From NCBI GenBank assembly GCA_015060065.1, contig SUZF01000003.1:1-64000 (forward strand): a DNA stretch of 64,000 nt, in the 5' to 3' direction. Position numbers and translations under genes: made by a program. This DNA comes from Rikenellaceae bacterium (GTDB lineage Bacteria > Bacteroidota > Bacteroidia > Bacteroidales > Rikenellaceae). The first letter of the stretch is position 1. The number at the start of each line of letters is the position of its first letter. The notes under the pieces are model-generated. The model was given only the letters and a program-made list of their open reading frames with translations. It ran no database searches and was not told the DNA's origin. This document shows, piece by piece, positions 32,535 through 43,965 of the stretch.

Positions 32535-32975
32535 ATGGCAAAAGAGGTTGCTGCATTTATTAAGTTGCAGATTAAAGGTGGTGCCGCCAATCCTTCACCC
32601 CCGGTAGGTCCGGCGTTGGGTTCCAAGGGAGTCAATATCATGGACTTCTGTAAGCAGTTCAACGCACGTACCCAGGATAAGGCAGGTAAGGTTCTTCCGG
32701 TCATCATCACGGTTTATAGCGATAAGTCGTTTGATTTTATCGTTAAACAGCCACCGGTAGCCATCCAGCTCAAAGAGGCAGCGAAGGTTCAGACAGGTTC
32801 TGCACAGCCTAACCGAAACAAGGTAGGTCAGGTTACGTGGGATCAGATTCGTGAGATCGCACAGGACAAGATGCCTGATATGAACTGCTTTACCGTTGAA
32901 GCTGCTATGCGTATGATTGCCGGCACTGCACGCAGTATGGGTATCAACGTAGTCGGTGAATTTCCTAATATGTAA
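32535..32975 (+). CDS. rplK: Ribosomal protein uL11
   Basis: 146 aa. N-terminal Pro-rich factor-binding part ([21 protein letters not shown]) and C-terminal rRNA-binding domain with [17 protein letters not shown]. It forms the GTPase-associated centre base with 23S rRNA helices 43/44. Starts 16 nt after nusG. Confidence 0.98.
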   Translation: MAKEVAAFIKLQIKGGAANPSPPVGPALGSKGVNIMDFCKQFNARTQDKAGKVLPVIITVYSDKSFDFIVKQPPVAIQLKEAAKVQTGSAQPNRNKVGQVTWDQIREIAQDKMPDMNCFTVEAAMRMIAGTARSMGINVVGEFPNM

Positions 32976-32987
32976 TTCGTTACAAGA

Positions 32988-33686
32988 ATGAGTAAGTTGA
33001 CAAAAAATCAAAAAGTTGCCTACGCAAAGGTTGAGCCTAACAAGGCTTATAAACTCGCCGAGGCCGCAGCTCTTCTGAAGGAAATAACCTTTACGAAATT
33101 TGATGCTTCGGTAGATATCGACGTGCGTTTGGGCGTAGATCCTCGCAAGGCAAACCAGATGGTCCGTGGCGTTGTTACGCTTCCTCACGGAACGGGTAAG
33201 ACTGTACGAGTTCTCGTATTGTGTACCCCGGAGAAGGAGGCAGAGGCAAAAGAGGCGGGAGCCGATTACGTAGGTTTGGATGAGTACGTAGAGAAGATCA
33301 AGTCGGGATGGACCGATGTTGATGTAATCATCTGTACTCCCAACGTAATGGGTAAGGTAGGTGCGCTTGGTCGTATCCTCGGACCCCGTGGTCTTATGCC
33401 GAACCCCAAGACCGGAACGGTTACTATGGAGGTAGGTAAGGCTGTAAAAGATGTAAAGGCCGGAAAGATTGACTTCAAAGTTGATAAGTTCGGTATCGTT
33501 CATACATCGATTGGTAAGGTATCGTTCTCGGCAGAGCAGATCGTGGATAACGCGAATGAGGTGTTGGGAATGATTATCAAACTCAAACCGTCTGCCGCAA
33601 AGGGTACATACGTTAAGAGTGTATATCTCTCGACGACAATGAGTCCCGGTGTGCAGGTAGATCCCAAATCAATTGACACTAAATAA
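32988..33686 (+). CDS. rplA: Ribosomal protein uL1
   Basis: 232 aa, with the two-domain uL1 sequence: [20 protein letters not shown] near the N-terminus, [15 protein letters not shown] in the middle, and [19 protein letters not shown] at the end. It builds the L1 stalk and in many bacteria represses its own operon; no obvious mimic of its rRNA site is visible in the 12-nt rplK-rplA gap. Normal length. Confidence 0.98.
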   Translation: MSKLTKNQKVAYAKVEPNKAYKLAEAAALLKEITFTKFDASVDIDVRLGVDPRKANQMVRGVVTLPHGTGKTVRVLVLCTPEKEAEAKEAGADYVGLDEYVEKIKSGWTDVDVIICTPNVMGKVGALGRILGPRGLMPNPKTGTVTMEVGKAVKDVKAGKIDFKVDKFGIVHTSIGKVSFSAEQIVDNANEVLGMIIKLKPSAAKGTYVKSVYLSTTMSPGVQVDPKSIDTK

Positions 33687-33703
33687 GAAGGAGGGTATAA
33701 GAG

Positions 33704-34228
33704 ATGACAAGAGAAGAAAAAGCAGTTGTAATCAACAGCCTCGTTGAGCAGCTCAACGCATATCCTCACTTCTATATCACCAACATTGAGGCTTTGAATG
33801 CCGAGCAGACCGCAGCATTGCGTCGCAAGTGCTTCGAGAGCAACATCAAGTTGGTAGTAGTGAAGAATACGCTTCTGGGCAAAGCTCTCGAAAATGTTGA
33901 GAAGGCAGATGCTGATTTGGTAAAAGTATTGGAGGGCTCGACCTCGGTAATGTTCGCAGAGACAGGCAAGGCTCCCGCCGTATTGATCAAGGAGTTCCGT
34001 AAGAAGAACGACAAGCCTATTTTGAAGGCTGCATACGTTGAGGGTTGCGTATATGTTGGCGACGACCAGATTGACGCTCTTTGCAACATTAAGAGCAGAG
34101 AGGAGCTTATCGGCGACATCGTTGCATTGCTCCAATCGCCTGCGAAGAATGTTATTTCTGCATTGCAGGGCAGTGCAGGTCAGAAGGTTGCCGGTATAGT
34201 TAAGGCGCTGGAAGAAAGAAACAATTAA
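33704..34228 (+). CDS. rplJ: Ribosomal protein uL10
   Basis: 174 aa. Conserved N-terminal MTREEKAVVINSLVEQLNAY, the RRKCFESNIKLVVVKNTLLGKAL rRNA-binding region, and a C-terminal helix that holds bL12 dimers. The rplA-rplJ gap is only 17 nt, so a separate L10 leader as in E. coli is not present here. Confidence 0.97.
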   Translation: MTREEKAVVINSLVEQLNAYPHFYITNIEALNAEQTAALRRKCFESNIKLVVVKNTLLGKALENVEKADADLVKVLEGSTSVMFAETGKAPAVLIKEFRKKNDKPILKAAYVEGCVYVGDDQIDALCNIKSREELIGDIVALLQSPAKNVISALQGSAGQKVAGIVKALEERNN

Positions 34229-34266
34229 ACTAAAAACAAACAAAAACTTAAAAAATAATTACAACT

Positions 34267-34644
34267 ATGGCAGATGTAAAAGTATTGGCAGAGGAGTTGG
34301 TAAACTTGACTGTTAAGGAGGTAAACGAATTGGCTACCATCCTCAAAGAGGAGTATGGTATTGAGCCGGCTGCTGCAGCTGTTGCAGTTGCTGCTGCTCC
34401 TGCTGCTGCAGGAGAGGCTGCTGCTGCTGAGAAGACTTCGTTCGACGTGATTCTTAAAAGCGCAGGTCAGGCAAAGTTGCAGGTAATCAAGGTTGTTAAG
34501 GACCTCGCAGGTCTTTCGCTTGGTGATGCAAAGGCACTGGTTGATGGTGCGCCCAAGGCTGTTAAGGAGGGTGTATCGAAGGAAGAGGCTGAGTCGATCA
34601 AGGCTCAACTCGAAGAGGCTGGTGCAGAGGTTGAGCTCAAATAG
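34267..34644 (+). CDS. rplL: Ribosomal protein bL12
   Basis: 125 aa, acidic and Ala-rich: N-terminal dimerisation part, hinge of Ala/Glu ([20 protein letters not shown], ~38-60) and C-terminal factor-binding domain ([20 protein letters not shown] ... [13 protein letters not shown] helix [20 protein letters not shown]). It recruits translational GTPases. A 380-nt hairpin-rich spacer separates it from rpoB. Confidence 0.98.
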   Translation: MADVKVLAEELVNLTVKEVNELATILKEEYGIEPAAAAVAVAAAPAAAGEAAAAEKTSFDVILKSAGQAKLQVIKVVKDLAGLSLGDAKALVDGAPKAVKEGVSKEEAESIKAQLEEAGAEVELK

Positions 34645-35024
34645 TTCGCTTCCCGCAACATCAGACTATTCAGGTGTAGAGCCTACCACAAAGCGGTGGT
34701 GGCTCTATGCCTTTTCTGGTCTAGGGATTAAGAGTGCCGATAAGGAGCTGTGCTTAATCCCATAAGACAAGGAATGCTCTCGTGGTGTAATGTGCTTACA
34801 TCGAGAGCATTAAGCGGATAACAAAGTAGGTGTGAGCCGACTTGGCGGGTTAGGCAGGTTGCTCACGGGTGTAAGAAGTTCTCCGACAGGGGTTTCTGCG
34901 AGAACAAAGGCTGATTTATCGTCCTATTTTGTTTCGCAAAACGATGCGGAGTCGAGAGATGTCCGTATCGACAACGAAAGTTTTTCTAGGCAATTAAGAA
35001 AACTACATATAATTGGATTCAAGA
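34645..35024 (+). ncRNA. Hairpin-rich rplL-rpoB spacer (candidate structured RNA/attenuator)
   Basis: 380 nt without a gene. At least five consecutive stems can be read on the plus strand: TAGAGCC/GGCTCTA with inner ACCAC/GGTGG (34677-34707, followed by TGCCTTTTCT), GGGATTAAG/CTTAATCCC (34724-34761), AATGCTCTCG/CGAGAGCATT (34773-34811), GTGAGC/GCTCAC (34832-34866), GTTCTC/GAGAAC (34878-34905). The first resembles a leaky terminator, which would lower rpoBC relative to the ribosomal genes. No convincing promoter word was seen. The region may be an RNase processing site as in E. coli or a distinct regulatory RNA. Confidence 0.55.
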
Positions 35025-38000
35025 ATGTCCACAGCAAAACAACAACAGAGAATTAGCTTCTCCACGGTCAAGAACAGAGTGCCTTATCCTGACTTGTTGG
35101 AGATACAGCTTAAATCGTTCAGGGATTTCTTCCAGATGGACACTACGGCAGAGAATCGTAAAAACGAAGGTCTGTACAAGGTGTTCCAGGAGAATTTCCC
35201 CATTACCGACACAAGAAACAATTTCGTTCTTGAGTTTATCGACTACTACATCGACCCGCCCCGTTACTCGATTGAGGAGTGTCTTGAACGCGGTTTGACG
35301 TATAGCGTGCCTTTGAAGGCGAAACTCAAACTTTACTGTACCGACGACGAGCATGAGGATTTCGGCGTTGTTGTACAGGATGTCTATTTCGGCACCATCC
35401 CTTATATGACCGAGCGAGGTACGTTTGTCATCAATGGTGCGGAGCGCGTAATTGTTTCGCAGTTGCATCGCTCTCCGGGTGTATTCTTCGGTCAGTCAAT
35501 GCACACCAACGGCACTAAACTCTATTCGGCTCGAATCATTCCGTTCAAGGGTTCGTGGATTGAGTTCGCTACCGACATCAACAATGTGATGTACGCCTAC
35601 ATCGATCGTAAGAAGAAGTTGCCCGTAACAACGCTGTTGCGTGCTATCGGCTTCGAGAACGACCGTCAGATTTTGGAGATTTTTGACCTTGCAGACGAAA
35701 TCAAGGTTACCAAGACCAATTTGAAGAAGGCCGTAGGTCGCAAGTTGGCTGCGCGTGTTCTCTCGACATGGGTCGAGGACTTCGTTGATGAGGATACCGG
35801 TGAGGTTGTATCCATCGACCGTAACAGCGTGATTGTCGATAGAGAGACCGTACTCGAAGAGAGCCATATCGAAGATATTATCGAGAGTGGAGCCAAGACT
35901 ATTCTTCTTCACAAGGAGAATCCGTCGGGCACCGACTTCTCGATTATATACAACACATTGCAGAAAGATCCGTGTAACTCCGAGAAGGAGGCCGTTGTCT
36001 ATATTTATAGGCAGTTGCGCGCCTCGGAGCCACCCGATGAGGCTACGGCTCGCGATGTGATTGACAAGTTGTTCTTCTCGGACAAGCGTTATGACTTGGG
36101 CGATGTAGGTCGTTTCCGTATCAATAAGAAACTCGACCTCGATATCGACCCGGCAATTCGCACACTTACCCGTGAGGATATCATTGCGATTATCAAGTAT
36201 CTGATTCAGCTTATCAACTCGAAGGCTGATGTGGATGATATCGACCACCTCTCGAACCGTCGTGTCCGCACCGTGGGCGAGCAGTTGTCGAACCAGTTCT
36301 CGGTAGGTTTCGTGCGTATGGCACGTACTATCCGCGAGCGAATGAATGTGCGTGACAATGAGGTATTTACTCCGGTTGATTTGATTAACGCCAAGACCTT
36401 GTCGAGTGTTATCAATTCGTTCTTCGGAACCTCGCAGTTGTCGCAGTTTATGGACCAGATTAACCCGCTGGCAGAGATTACGCACAAGCGTCGTTTGTCG
36501 GCACTCGGTCCCGGTGGTCTGTCGCGTGACCGTGCAGGTTTCGAGGTTCGTGACGTTCACTATACGCACTATGGACGTCTCTGTCCGATTGAGTCGCCGG
36601 AGGGCCCGAATATCGGTCTTATCTCGTCGCTCTGCGTCTATGCAAAGATTTCGGACATGGGCTTCATCGAGACTCCGTATCGTACCGTTACCGACGGTAA
36701 GATTGATATGGATAACTCGCATATCCGCTACTACTCTGCCGAAGAGGAGGAGGGTAAGGTTGTGGCACAGTCGAATATGCCTATTGATGACGAGGGTAAC
36801 TTCTTGCAGCCCGACCGTATCAAGGCACGTGAGGGTGCAGACTTCCCCGTGATTACGGCACAGCAGGTGGATTTGATGGACGTTGCTCCGAACCAGATTG
36901 CCTCGATTGCAGCGAGCCTTATTCCGTTCCTCGAACATGATGACGCTAACCGTGCGTTGATGGGCTCGAACATGATGCGTCAGGCTGTACCTTTGGTAAC
37001 CTGTGAGGCTCCTATCGTTGGAACCGGTATTGAGAAGGATATGATTTCGGATAGCCGTATCCAGATTGTTGCCGAGGGCGATGGAGATGTTGTATTTGCA
37101 GATGCAACGAAGATTCAAATTAAGTACGAGCGTACCGAGGAGGAGAAGATTTGCTCGTTCCAGCCGGAGGTTACAACCTACGAGTTGCCTCGCTATCGCA
37201 AGACCAACCAGAATACTTCGATTACGTTGAAGCCGACCGTACTTACCGGCGATAAGGTGACGAAGGGTCAGATTCTGACCGAGGGATACTCGACACAGAA
37301 CGGAGAGTTGGCCTTGGGTCGCAACTTGAAGGTTGCGTTCATGCCTTGGAAGGGTTACAACTTCGAGGATGCTATCGTGATTTCGGAGCGTATCCAGCGT
37401 GAGGATATCTTCACGTCGGTACACGTCGATGAGTATATTATGGAGGTGCGCGATACCAAGCGCGGTGTCGAGGAGCTTACTTCGGATATTCCGAATGTTA
37501 GCGAGGATGCTACGAAGGATTTGGATGCCAACGGTATCATCCGTATCGGAGCAAACGTACATCCGGGCGATATCCTTATCGGTAAGATTACCCCGAAAGG
37601 AGAGAGCGATCCTTCGCCGGAGGAGAAACTTCTCCGTGCTATCTTCGGCGATAAGGCAGGAGATGTTAAGGATGCTTCGCTCAAAGCACAGCCGTCGTTG
37701 CATGGTGTCGTTATCGATACGAAACTTTATAGCCGCGCAGCCAAAGAGTCGAAGAAGAATCGCAATAGCGAGAAGCAGGCTCTCGAAAACCTCAATGCGA
37801 AGTTTGCCGAGCAGGTTGCTGCTTTGACCAAGCAGTTGGTTTCGAAGTTGTGGGCTCTCGTTCAGGGTAAGACCACTACGGGAGTTACCGACTACTTCGG
37901 AGCGGAACTCTACGCCGCAGGCACGAAGTTTACGCAGAAGATGCTTGACGAGATTTCGCGTCACACCATCGACGAGAAGAGCGGAACGGCTACGGGTTAC

Positions 38001-38885
38001 CTGAACCTCGGTACCTGCAACTGGACCTCTGACGAGCATCTCAATTCGTTGATTGAGACCACTATCAATAACTACACTATCGAGTGGAAGAAGGCTGATG
38101 CAGCCATCAAGCGTGAGGGTTACAATCTCACTAACGGAGATGATATCCCGACCAATGGCGTTATCCAGATGGCGAAGGTCTATATTGCCAAGAAGCGTAA
38201 GTTGAAGGTTGGAGATAAGATGGCAGGTCGCCACGGTAATAAGGGTATCGTTGCGAAGGTTGTTCGCGATGAGGATATGCCGTTCCTCGAAGATGGAACA
38301 ATCGTGGATATCTGTCTGAACCCGCTGGGTGTGCCTTCGCGTATGAACCTCGGTCAGATTTACGAGACCGTACTCGGTTGGGCAGGTAAGGAACTCGGCT
38401 TGAAGTTCGCTACTCCTATCTTCGACGGAGCATCGCTTGACCAGATTAACGACTACACAGCACAGGCAGGCGTGCCTCGCAGTGGTCGCACCTACCTCTA
38501 TGACGGAGGTACGGGCGAGCGCTTCGACCAGCCGGCTACGGTGGGTGTAATCTATATGCTTAAACTTGGTCACATGATTGACGATAAGATGCACGCGCGT
38601 TCTATCGGTCCGTACTCACTTATTACACAGCAACCGCTCGGTGGTAAGGCACAGTTCGGTGGTCAGCGTTTTGGTGAGATGGAGGTTTGGGCATTGGAGG
38701 GCTTCGGTGCCGCCAATATCCTTCAAGAGATTCTGACAATCAAGTCCGACGACGTTATGGGTCGTGCGAAGGCTTATGAGGCTATCGTCAAGGGCGATAA
38801 CCTTCCGAAGCCGGGTATTCCGGAGGCAATGAATGTGTTGTTGCACGAGTTGCGCGGTCTGGCTCTGTCGGTCAAGTTGGAGTAA
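35025..38885 (+). CDS. rpoB: RNA polymerase subunit beta
   Basis: 1286 aa from ATG 35025; a TTG four codons earlier is less likely. Full beta subunit: rifampicin pocket [32 protein letters not shown] (cluster I, about residue 480-512), then the [12 protein letters not shown] region, [13 protein letters not shown], and the C-terminal [20 protein letters not shown]. The rifampicin region reads like wild type (Asp, His and Ser positions intact). An insertion around residues 900-970 is typical of Bacteroidota. Cotranscribed with rpoC (38 nt gap). Confidence 0.99.
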   Translation: MSTAKQQQRISFSTVKNRVPYPDLLEIQLKSFRDFFQMDTTAENRKNEGLYKVFQENFPITDTRNNFVLEFIDYYIDPPRYSIEECLERGLTYSVPLKAKLKLYCTDDEHEDFGVVVQDVYFGTIPYMTERGTFVINGAERVIVSQLHRSPGVFFGQSMHTNGTKLYSARIIPFKGSWIEFATDINNVMYAYIDRKKKLPVTTLLRAIGFENDRQILEIFDLADEIKVTKTNLKKAVGRKLAARVLSTWVEDFVDEDTGEVVSIDRNSVIVDRETVLEESHIEDIIESGAKTILLHKENPSGTDFSIIYNTLQKDPCNSEKEAVVYIYRQLRASEPPDEATARDVIDKLFFSDKRYDLGDVGRFRINKKLDLDIDPAIRTLTREDIIAIIKYLIQLINSKADVDDIDHLSNRRVRTVGEQLSNQFSVGFVRMARTIRERMNVRDNEVFTPVDLINAKTLSSVINSFFGTSQLSQFMDQINPLAEITHKRRLSALGPGGLSRDRAGFEVRDVHYTHYGRLCPIESPEGPNIGLISSLCVYAKISDMGFIETPYRTVTDGKIDMDNSHIRYYSAEEEEGKVVAQSNMPIDDEGNFLQPDRIKAREGADFPVITAQQVDLMDVAPNQIASIAASLIPFLEHDDANRALMGSNMMRQAVPLVTCEAPIVGTGIEKDMISDSRIQIVAEGDGDVVFADATKIQIKYERTEEEKICSFQPEVTTYELPRYRKTNQNTSITLKPTVLTGDKVTKGQILTEGYSTQNGELALGRNLKVAFMPWKGYNFEDAIVISERIQREDIFTSVHVDEYIMEVRDTKRGVEELTSDIPNVSEDATKDLDANGIIRIGANVHPGDILIGKITPKGESDPSPEEKLLRAIFGDKAGDVKDASLKAQPSLHGVVIDTKLYSRAAKESKKNRNSEKQALENLNAKFAEQVAALTKQLVSKLWALVQGKTTTGVTDYFGAELYAAGTKFTQKMLDEISRHTIDEKSGTATGYLNLGTCNWTSDEHLNSLIETTINNYTIEWKKADAAIKREGYNLTNGDDIPTNGVIQMAKVYIAKKRKLKVGDKMAGRHGNKGIVAKVVRDEDMPFLEDGTIVDICLNPLGVPSRMNLGQIYETVLGWAGKELGLKFATPIFDGASLDQINDYTAQAGVPRSGRTYLYDGGTGERFDQPATVGVIYMLKLGHMIDDKMHARSIGPYSLITQQPLGGKAQFGGQRFGEMEVWALEGFGAANILQEILTIKSDDVMGRAKAYEAIVKGDNLPKPGIPEAMNVLLHELRGLALSVKLE

Positions 38886-38923
38886 TTAACGGATAGGTGT
38901 AAGAAACAAAAAAGAGATAAAAT

Positions 38924-41900
38924 ATGTCAATCAATAAAGACAATAAATCGCATAGCGGTGGTTATAACAGCATCACCATCGGCTTGGCATCTCCGGAGGA
39001 GATTTTGGCACAGTCGAGTGGTGAGGTCCTCAAACCGGAGACCATCAACTATCGTACCTACAAGCCTGAACGTGATGGTTTGTTCTGCGAGCGTATCTTC
39101 GGTCCTGTGAAGGATTACGAGTGCCACTGCGGTAAGTACAAGCGCATCCGCTACAAGGGAATCGTCTGCGACCGATGCGGTGTGGAGGTTACCGAGAAGA
39201 AGGTGCGTCGTGAGCGTATGGGTCACATCTCGTTGGTTGTGCCTGTGGTTCATATCTGGTACTTCAAGTCGTTGCCTTCGAAGATTGGTTACCTGTTGGG
39301 TATTCCGTCGAAGAAACTCGAAACAATCATCTACTACGAGCGTTACGTAGTTATCAATGCCGGAGCCGCTGCCGAGCATGGTATCGAGCGTCTGCAAACC
39401 CTCTCGGAGAAGGAGTATCTCGATACGTTGGCACTCCTGCCGAAGGGTAATCAGGCTCTGTCGGATGACGATCCGGAGAAGTTTGTTGCACAGATGGGTG
39501 CCGAGGCGATCTACACTCTGTTGCAGCAGGTTGATCTCGACTCGATGTCGTATGCACTCCGCGACAAGGCTTCAAAGGAGACTTCGCAGCAGCGTAAGAC
39601 CGAGGCTCTCAAACAGTTGAATGTCATCGAGTCGTTCCGTGCATCGAATGGCAAGAACCGCCCGGAGTGGATGGTGTTGAAGGTTATTCCGGTTATTCCG
39701 CCGGAGTTGCGTCCGTTGGTACCGCTGGATGGTGGTCGTTTCGCAACGTCGGATTTGAACGATTTGTATCGTCGTGTGATTATCCGTAACAACCGTTTGA
39801 AGCGTCTTATCGAGATTAAGGCTCCGGAGGTTATCCTTCGTAACGAGAAGCGTATGTTGCAGGAGGCTGTCGATTCACTCTTCGACAACTCGCGCAAGAG
39901 CAACGCTGTGAAGAATGAGTCGAATCGCCCGTTGAAGTCGTTGTCGGACTCGTTGAAGGGTAAGCAGGGACGCTTCCGTCAGAACTTGCTCGGTAAGCGT
40001 GTCGATTACTCGGCTCGTTCGGTTATCGTCGTGGGTCCTGAACTCAAAATGCACGAGATGGGTATTCCGAAGGATATGGCGGCAGAGTTGTACAAGCCGT
40101 TTGTTATCCGCAAACTCATCGAGCGCGGAATTGTTAAGACTGTTAAGTCGGCAAAGAAGATTATCGACCGCAAGGATCCCGTTATCTGGGGAATCTTGGA
40201 GAACGTCATAAAGGGTCATCCGGTGCTTATGAACCGTGCCCCGACGCTTCACCGTCTGGGTATTCAGGCATTCCAGCCCAAACTTATCGAGGGTAAGGCA
40301 ATGCAGTTGCACCCGCTCGCATGTACGGCATTTAACGCCGACTTCGACGGTGACCAGATGGCGGTACACTTGCCGCTTGGCAATGCCGCAATCTTGGAGG
40401 CACAGTTGCTGATGCTCGGTTCACACAATGTCCTCAATCCGGCGAATGGTGCGCCTATCACGGTGCCGTCGCAGGATATGGTCCTCGGTCTGTACTATAT
40501 CACCAAGCCTCGCAAGGGCGTTAAGGGTGAGGGTCTGGTATTCTACGGCCCGGAGGAGGCAATCATCGCCTACAATGAGGGACGTGCAGACCTGCACGCA
40601 ACGGTGCAGTGCGTTGTTCGTGACTTCAACGAGCAGGGCGAGAAGGTTGAGATGCTGAAAGAGACCACTATCGGACGTATCCTCTTCAATCAGGTCGTTC
40701 CGGAGGAGGTAGGCTATATCAACGAGGTGCTTACGAAGCGTTCTTTGCGCGACATTATTGCAGTCGTGTTGAAGAAGGCTGGTGCCGATAAGGTTGCAGC
40801 ATTCCTTGACGATATTAAGAATATGGGTTACCAGATGGCGTTCCGCGGAGGTCTGTCGTTTAACCTCGATGCGGTTATCGTTCCGGAGGAGAAGCAGGCT
40901 CTCATTCAAGAGGGTTACACTCGCTCGGATGCCATTATGGATGACTATAATATGGGTCTTATCACCAACAACGAGCGTTATAACCAGATTATCGACGTTT
41001 GGACCAATATCAACTCCAAACTTACGAAGGTCGTAATCGATACCCTTATCAAGGACAACGACGGATTTAACCCTGTCTATATGATGCTTGATTCGGGTGC
41101 GCGTGGTTCGCGAGAGCAGATTCGTCAGCTTTCGGGTATGCGTGGTCTTATGGCGAAGCCCCAGAAGTCCGGTGTTGAGGGTGGTCAGCAGGTTATCGAG
41201 AACCCGATTTTGTCGAACTTCAAGGAGGGCCTTTCGGTGTTGGAGTACTTTATCTCTACGCACGGTGCGCGTAAGGGTCTTGCCGATACCGCGTTGAAGA
41301 CTGCCGATGCAGGTTACCTGACTCGTCGTTTGGTGGATGTTGCACAGGATGTAATCATCAACGAGGAGGATTGCGGTACGTTGCGTGGTTTGACCGCTAC
41401 GGCAATCAAGCGTAACGATGACGTTGTGCAGACACTCTATGACCGCATTTTGGGTCGCACGGCACTCAACGATGTTATCCACCCGATTACGGGCGAGTTG
41501 CTCTGTGCCGCAGGTCAGGAGATTACCGAGGCTATTGCCGAGGCTATCGACAAGTCGCCGCTCGAATCGGTTGAGATTCGTTCGGTACTTACCTGTGAAT
41601 CGCGTCGCGGAGTCTGCGCGAAGTGCTACGGTCGCAACCTTGCTACGGCACGTATGGTTCAGAAGGGCGAGGTTGTCGGCGTTATCGCAGCACAGTCTAT
41701 CGGTGAGCCGGGTACGCAGCTGACGCTTCGTACATTCCACGTCGGTGGTGTTGCAGGAGGTACGACTGTTGAGACCAATGTGATTTCGAAGTACGAGGGT
41801 CGTCTCGAAATCGATGAGTTGCGCACAATCAAGAGCAAGAACTCACAGGGTGAGGCTATCAACCTCGTGATTTCGCGTCAGTCGGAGTTCCGCATCGTCG

Positions 41901-43180
41901 ATCCGAAGACCGATATCGTTCTCTATACACACAACCTGCCTTATGGTTCAACCCTCTTTATGAGTGATGGAGCCGAGGTTAAGAAGGGCGATTTGATTTG
42001 CGAGTGGGATCCCTACAACGCAGTTATCATCTCGGAGTATGACGGTAAGGCTGTTTATGATAGCGTTATCGAGGGTGTGACCTATCGCGATGAGCGTGAT
42101 GAGCAGACCGGACTTTCAGAGAAGGTTATCATCGAGAGCAAGGATCGCACGAAGAACCCCGTCATCAAGATTGTAAACAAGGAGGGCGAAGAGGTTAAGG
42201 CATACAACCTGCCTGTTTCGGCTCACGTTGTTGTCAAGGACAATGCCAAGATTAAGGCAGGAGATATTCTTATCAAGATTCCTCGTGCTGTTGGTAAGTC
42301 TGGTGGCGATATCACGGGAGGTCTTCCGCGTGTTACCGAGTTGTTCGAGGCTCGTAATCCGTCGAATCCTGCAATCGTGTCGGAGATTGACGGTGAGGTT
42401 ACATTCGGAAAGATTAAGCGTGGTAACCGCGAGATTGTCATTACCTCGAAGCAGGGCGACATCAAACGTTATCTTGTACCACTGTCGCGTCAGATTATCG
42501 TTCAGGAGAATGACTATGTGAAGGCGGGTATGCCGCTTTCGGATGGTGCTATTACACCGAGTGATATTCTGCGCATCCTCGGACCTACGAAGGTTCAGGA
42601 GTACATTGTGAACGAGGTTCAGGAGGTGTATCGTATGCAGGGTGTGAAGATTAACGACAAGCACTTCGAGATTATCGTTCGCCAGATGATGAACAAGGTT
42701 CAGATTGAGGATCCGGGAGATACCCGATTCTTCGAGGACCAGGTAGTCGATAAGTGGGAGTTTATGGACGTGAACGACGAGTTGTACGACAAGGTAGTTG
42801 TTACCGATGCCGGCGATTCGACTTCTGTTCAGGCTGGTCAGATTATCTCGGTACGCAAACTGCGTGATGAGAATTCGAGCCTCAAACGACGCGATATGAA
42901 GCCTGTACAGGTGCGTGATATCGTACCTGCAACTTCGAATCAAGTACTTCAAGGTATTACCCGTGCAGCATTGCAGACTTCGAGCTTCATCTCGGCTGCA
43001 TCGTTCCAGGAGACTACGAAGGTACTTAACGAGGCTGCAATTCAGGGCAAGCGCGACCCGCTCGAAAACCTCAAAGAGAATGTTATCTGCGGTCATCTTA
43101 TTCCGGGAGGTACCGGTCTGCGCGACTACGACAACCTCGTTGTCGGAGCCAAGGCAGATGTTGAGTTACTCGCTCGATAA
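38924..43180 (+). CDS. rpoC: RNA polymerase subunit beta'
   Basis: 1418 aa. N-terminal zinc ribbon ([24 protein letters not shown]), lid/rudder region, catalytic NADFDGDQ with Asp473, Asp475 and Asp477 holding the active-site Mg, bridge helix and trigger loop ([19 protein letters not shown]), second zinc site ([13 protein letters not shown]), and Bacteroidota-type C-terminal segment. A strong terminator 24 nt past the stop ends the long tuf-to-rpoC block. Confidence 0.99.
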   Translation: MSINKDNKSHSGGYNSITIGLASPEEILAQSSGEVLKPETINYRTYKPERDGLFCERIFGPVKDYECHCGKYKRIRYKGIVCDRCGVEVTEKKVRRERMGHISLVVPVVHIWYFKSLPSKIGYLLGIPSKKLETIIYYERYVVINAGAAAEHGIERLQTLSEKEYLDTLALLPKGNQALSDDDPEKFVAQMGAEAIYTLLQQVDLDSMSYALRDKASKETSQQRKTEALKQLNVIESFRASNGKNRPEWMVLKVIPVIPPELRPLVPLDGGRFATSDLNDLYRRVIIRNNRLKRLIEIKAPEVILRNEKRMLQEAVDSLFDNSRKSNAVKNESNRPLKSLSDSLKGKQGRFRQNLLGKRVDYSARSVIVVGPELKMHEMGIPKDMAAELYKPFVIRKLIERGIVKTVKSAKKIIDRKDPVIWGILENVIKGHPVLMNRAPTLHRLGIQAFQPKLIEGKAMQLHPLACTAFNADFDGDQMAVHLPLGNAAILEAQLLMLGSHNVLNPANGAPITVPSQDMVLGLYYITKPRKGVKGEGLVFYGPEEAIIAYNEGRADLHATVQCVVRDFNEQGEKVEMLKETTIGRILFNQVVPEEVGYINEVLTKRSLRDIIAVVLKKAGADKVAAFLDDIKNMGYQMAFRGGLSFNLDAVIVPEEKQALIQEGYTRSDAIMDDYNMGLITNNERYNQIIDVWTNINSKLTKVVIDTLIKDNDGFNPVYMMLDSGARGSREQIRQLSGMRGLMAKPQKSGVEGGQQVIENPILSNFKEGLSVLEYFISTHGARKGLADTALKTADAGYLTRRLVDVAQDVIINEEDCGTLRGLTATAIKRNDDVVQTLYDRILGRTALNDVIHPITGELLCAAGQEITEAIAEAIDKSPLESVEIRSVLTCESRRGVCAKCYGRNLATARMVQKGEVVGVIAAQSIGEPGTQLTLRTFHVGGVAGGTTVETNVISKYEGRLEIDELRTIKSKNSQGEAINLVISRQSEFRIVDPKTDIVLYTHNLPYGSTLFMSDGAEVKKGDLICEWDPYNAVIISEYDGKAVYDSVIEGVTYRDERDEQTGLSEKVIIESKDRTKNPVIKIVNKEGEEVKAYNLPVSAHVVVKDNAKIKAGDILIKIPRAVGKSGGDITGGLPRVTELFEARNPSNPAIVSEIDGEVTFGKIKRGNREIVITSKQGDIKRYLVPLSRQIIVQENDYVKAGMPLSDGAITPSDILRILGPTKVQEYIVNEVQEVYRMQGVKINDKHFEIIVRQMMNKVQIEDPGDTRFFEDQVVDKWEFMDVNDELYDKVVVTDAGDSTSVQAGQIISVRKLRDENSSLKRRDMKPVQVRDIVPATSNQVLQGITRAALQTSSFISAASFQETTKVLNEAAIQGKRDPLENLKENVICGHLIPGGTGLRDYDNLVVGAKADVELLAR

Positions 43181-43203
43181 TTTCGACCAAATCTATACGA
43201 GAA

Positions 43204-43232
43204 GCCGCCTGCATTTTGCAGGCGGCTTTTTT
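43204..43232 (+). terminator. Intrinsic terminator of rpoBC
   Basis: GCCGCCTGCA and TGCAGGCGGC form a 10-bp stem around TTT, followed by six T. Confidence 0.97.
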
Positions 43233-43289
43233 ATGTCGAGGCTCTCGAATAAATTTTGTTGCAGACGGCTTGTGAACCAAAATTTTTGC

Positions 43290-43297
43290 TAACTTTG
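43290..43297 (+). promoter_or_regulatory. -7 box of the HAD phosphatase gene
   Basis: TAACTTTG, 19 nt before the ATG at 43317, with TTG 17 nt upstream (43270-43272). Confidence 0.6.
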
Positions 43298-43316
43298 AGT
43301 AAAATTTGGACAGAAT

Positions 43317-43928
43317 ATGATTAAGAATATAGTTTTCGATTTCGGTGGAGTCCTTGTCGATTGGAATCCGAGATACTTCTATCGTAACATCTTCAAGAGC
43401 GAGGAGGAGATGGAGTATTTTCTCACAACAGTTTGTACGCCTGATTGGAATACGCAGACCGATTGGCAATTAACTTTTGCAGAGGCTATCGAGCAGTTAA
43501 TTCCGCAATTTCCTCAATATGAACGAGAAATCCGCCTTTATTGGGATGGATGGTTAGAGATGTTGCATGCCGAGATTCCGGAGAGTATCGCTTTTAAGGC
43601 GAGTTTGCGAGCCGAGGGCTACCGCCTGTATGGACTGACTAACTGGTCTGCCGAAACAATGCCCCTTGCCGAGGCGAAATTCTCGTTTATGAAGGGTATG
43701 GATGGAGTTGTGGTTTCGGGATATGAGCGAGTAAAAAAGCCCGACGAGCGAATTTTCCGCATACTGCTCGACCGCTACAATCTGCGACCGGAGGAGACTG
43801 TATTCTTCGATGACCACATTGAGAACGTCATCGCAGCCCGCGAGATGGGCATCCACGGAATACACTTCAAGGATGCCGAGCAGGCAGAGCGCGACCTCAA
43901 AGCCCTTATCGAGTCATTTAATGAGTAG
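43317..43928 (+). CDS. HAD-superfamily phosphatase (subfamily IA-like)
   Basis: 203 aa. Motif I is FDFGGVLVDW: Asp8 is the nucleophile, but the usual second Asp (DxD) is Gly, as in the subgroup that includes haloacid dehalogenase- and epoxide hydrolase N-domain-like members. Motif II GLTNWS, motif III Lys in RVKKPDERIF, motif IV FFDDHIENV. A four-helix cap lies between residues ~15 and 85. Likely a small cytosolic phosphatase of sugar or nucleotide phosphates; substrate unknown. A lipoprotein gene begins 37 nt later. Confidence 0.88.
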   Translation: MIKNIVFDFGGVLVDWNPRYFYRNIFKSEEEMEYFLTTVCTPDWNTQTDWQLTFAEAIEQLIPQFPQYEREIRLYWDGWLEMLHAEIPESIAFKASLRAEGYRLYGLTNWSAETMPLAEAKFSFMKGMDGVVVSGYERVKKPDERIFRILLDRYNLRPEETVFFDDHIENVIAAREMGIHGIHFKDAEQAERDLKALIESFNE

Positions 43929-43965
43929 ATTATAGATACCAATAACCTAAAAATAACCGAGAAAT

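Noticed and set aside
35496..38594. 1032-aa open frame on the minus strand opposite rpoB
   Set aside because: It is a shadow of the biased rpoB coding sequence: no domain, no start context, odd Arg/Leu/His composition.
40421..41740. 439-aa minus-strand frame opposite rpoC (similarly 42116-43096)
   Set aside because: Antisense shadows of a highly codon-biased gene.
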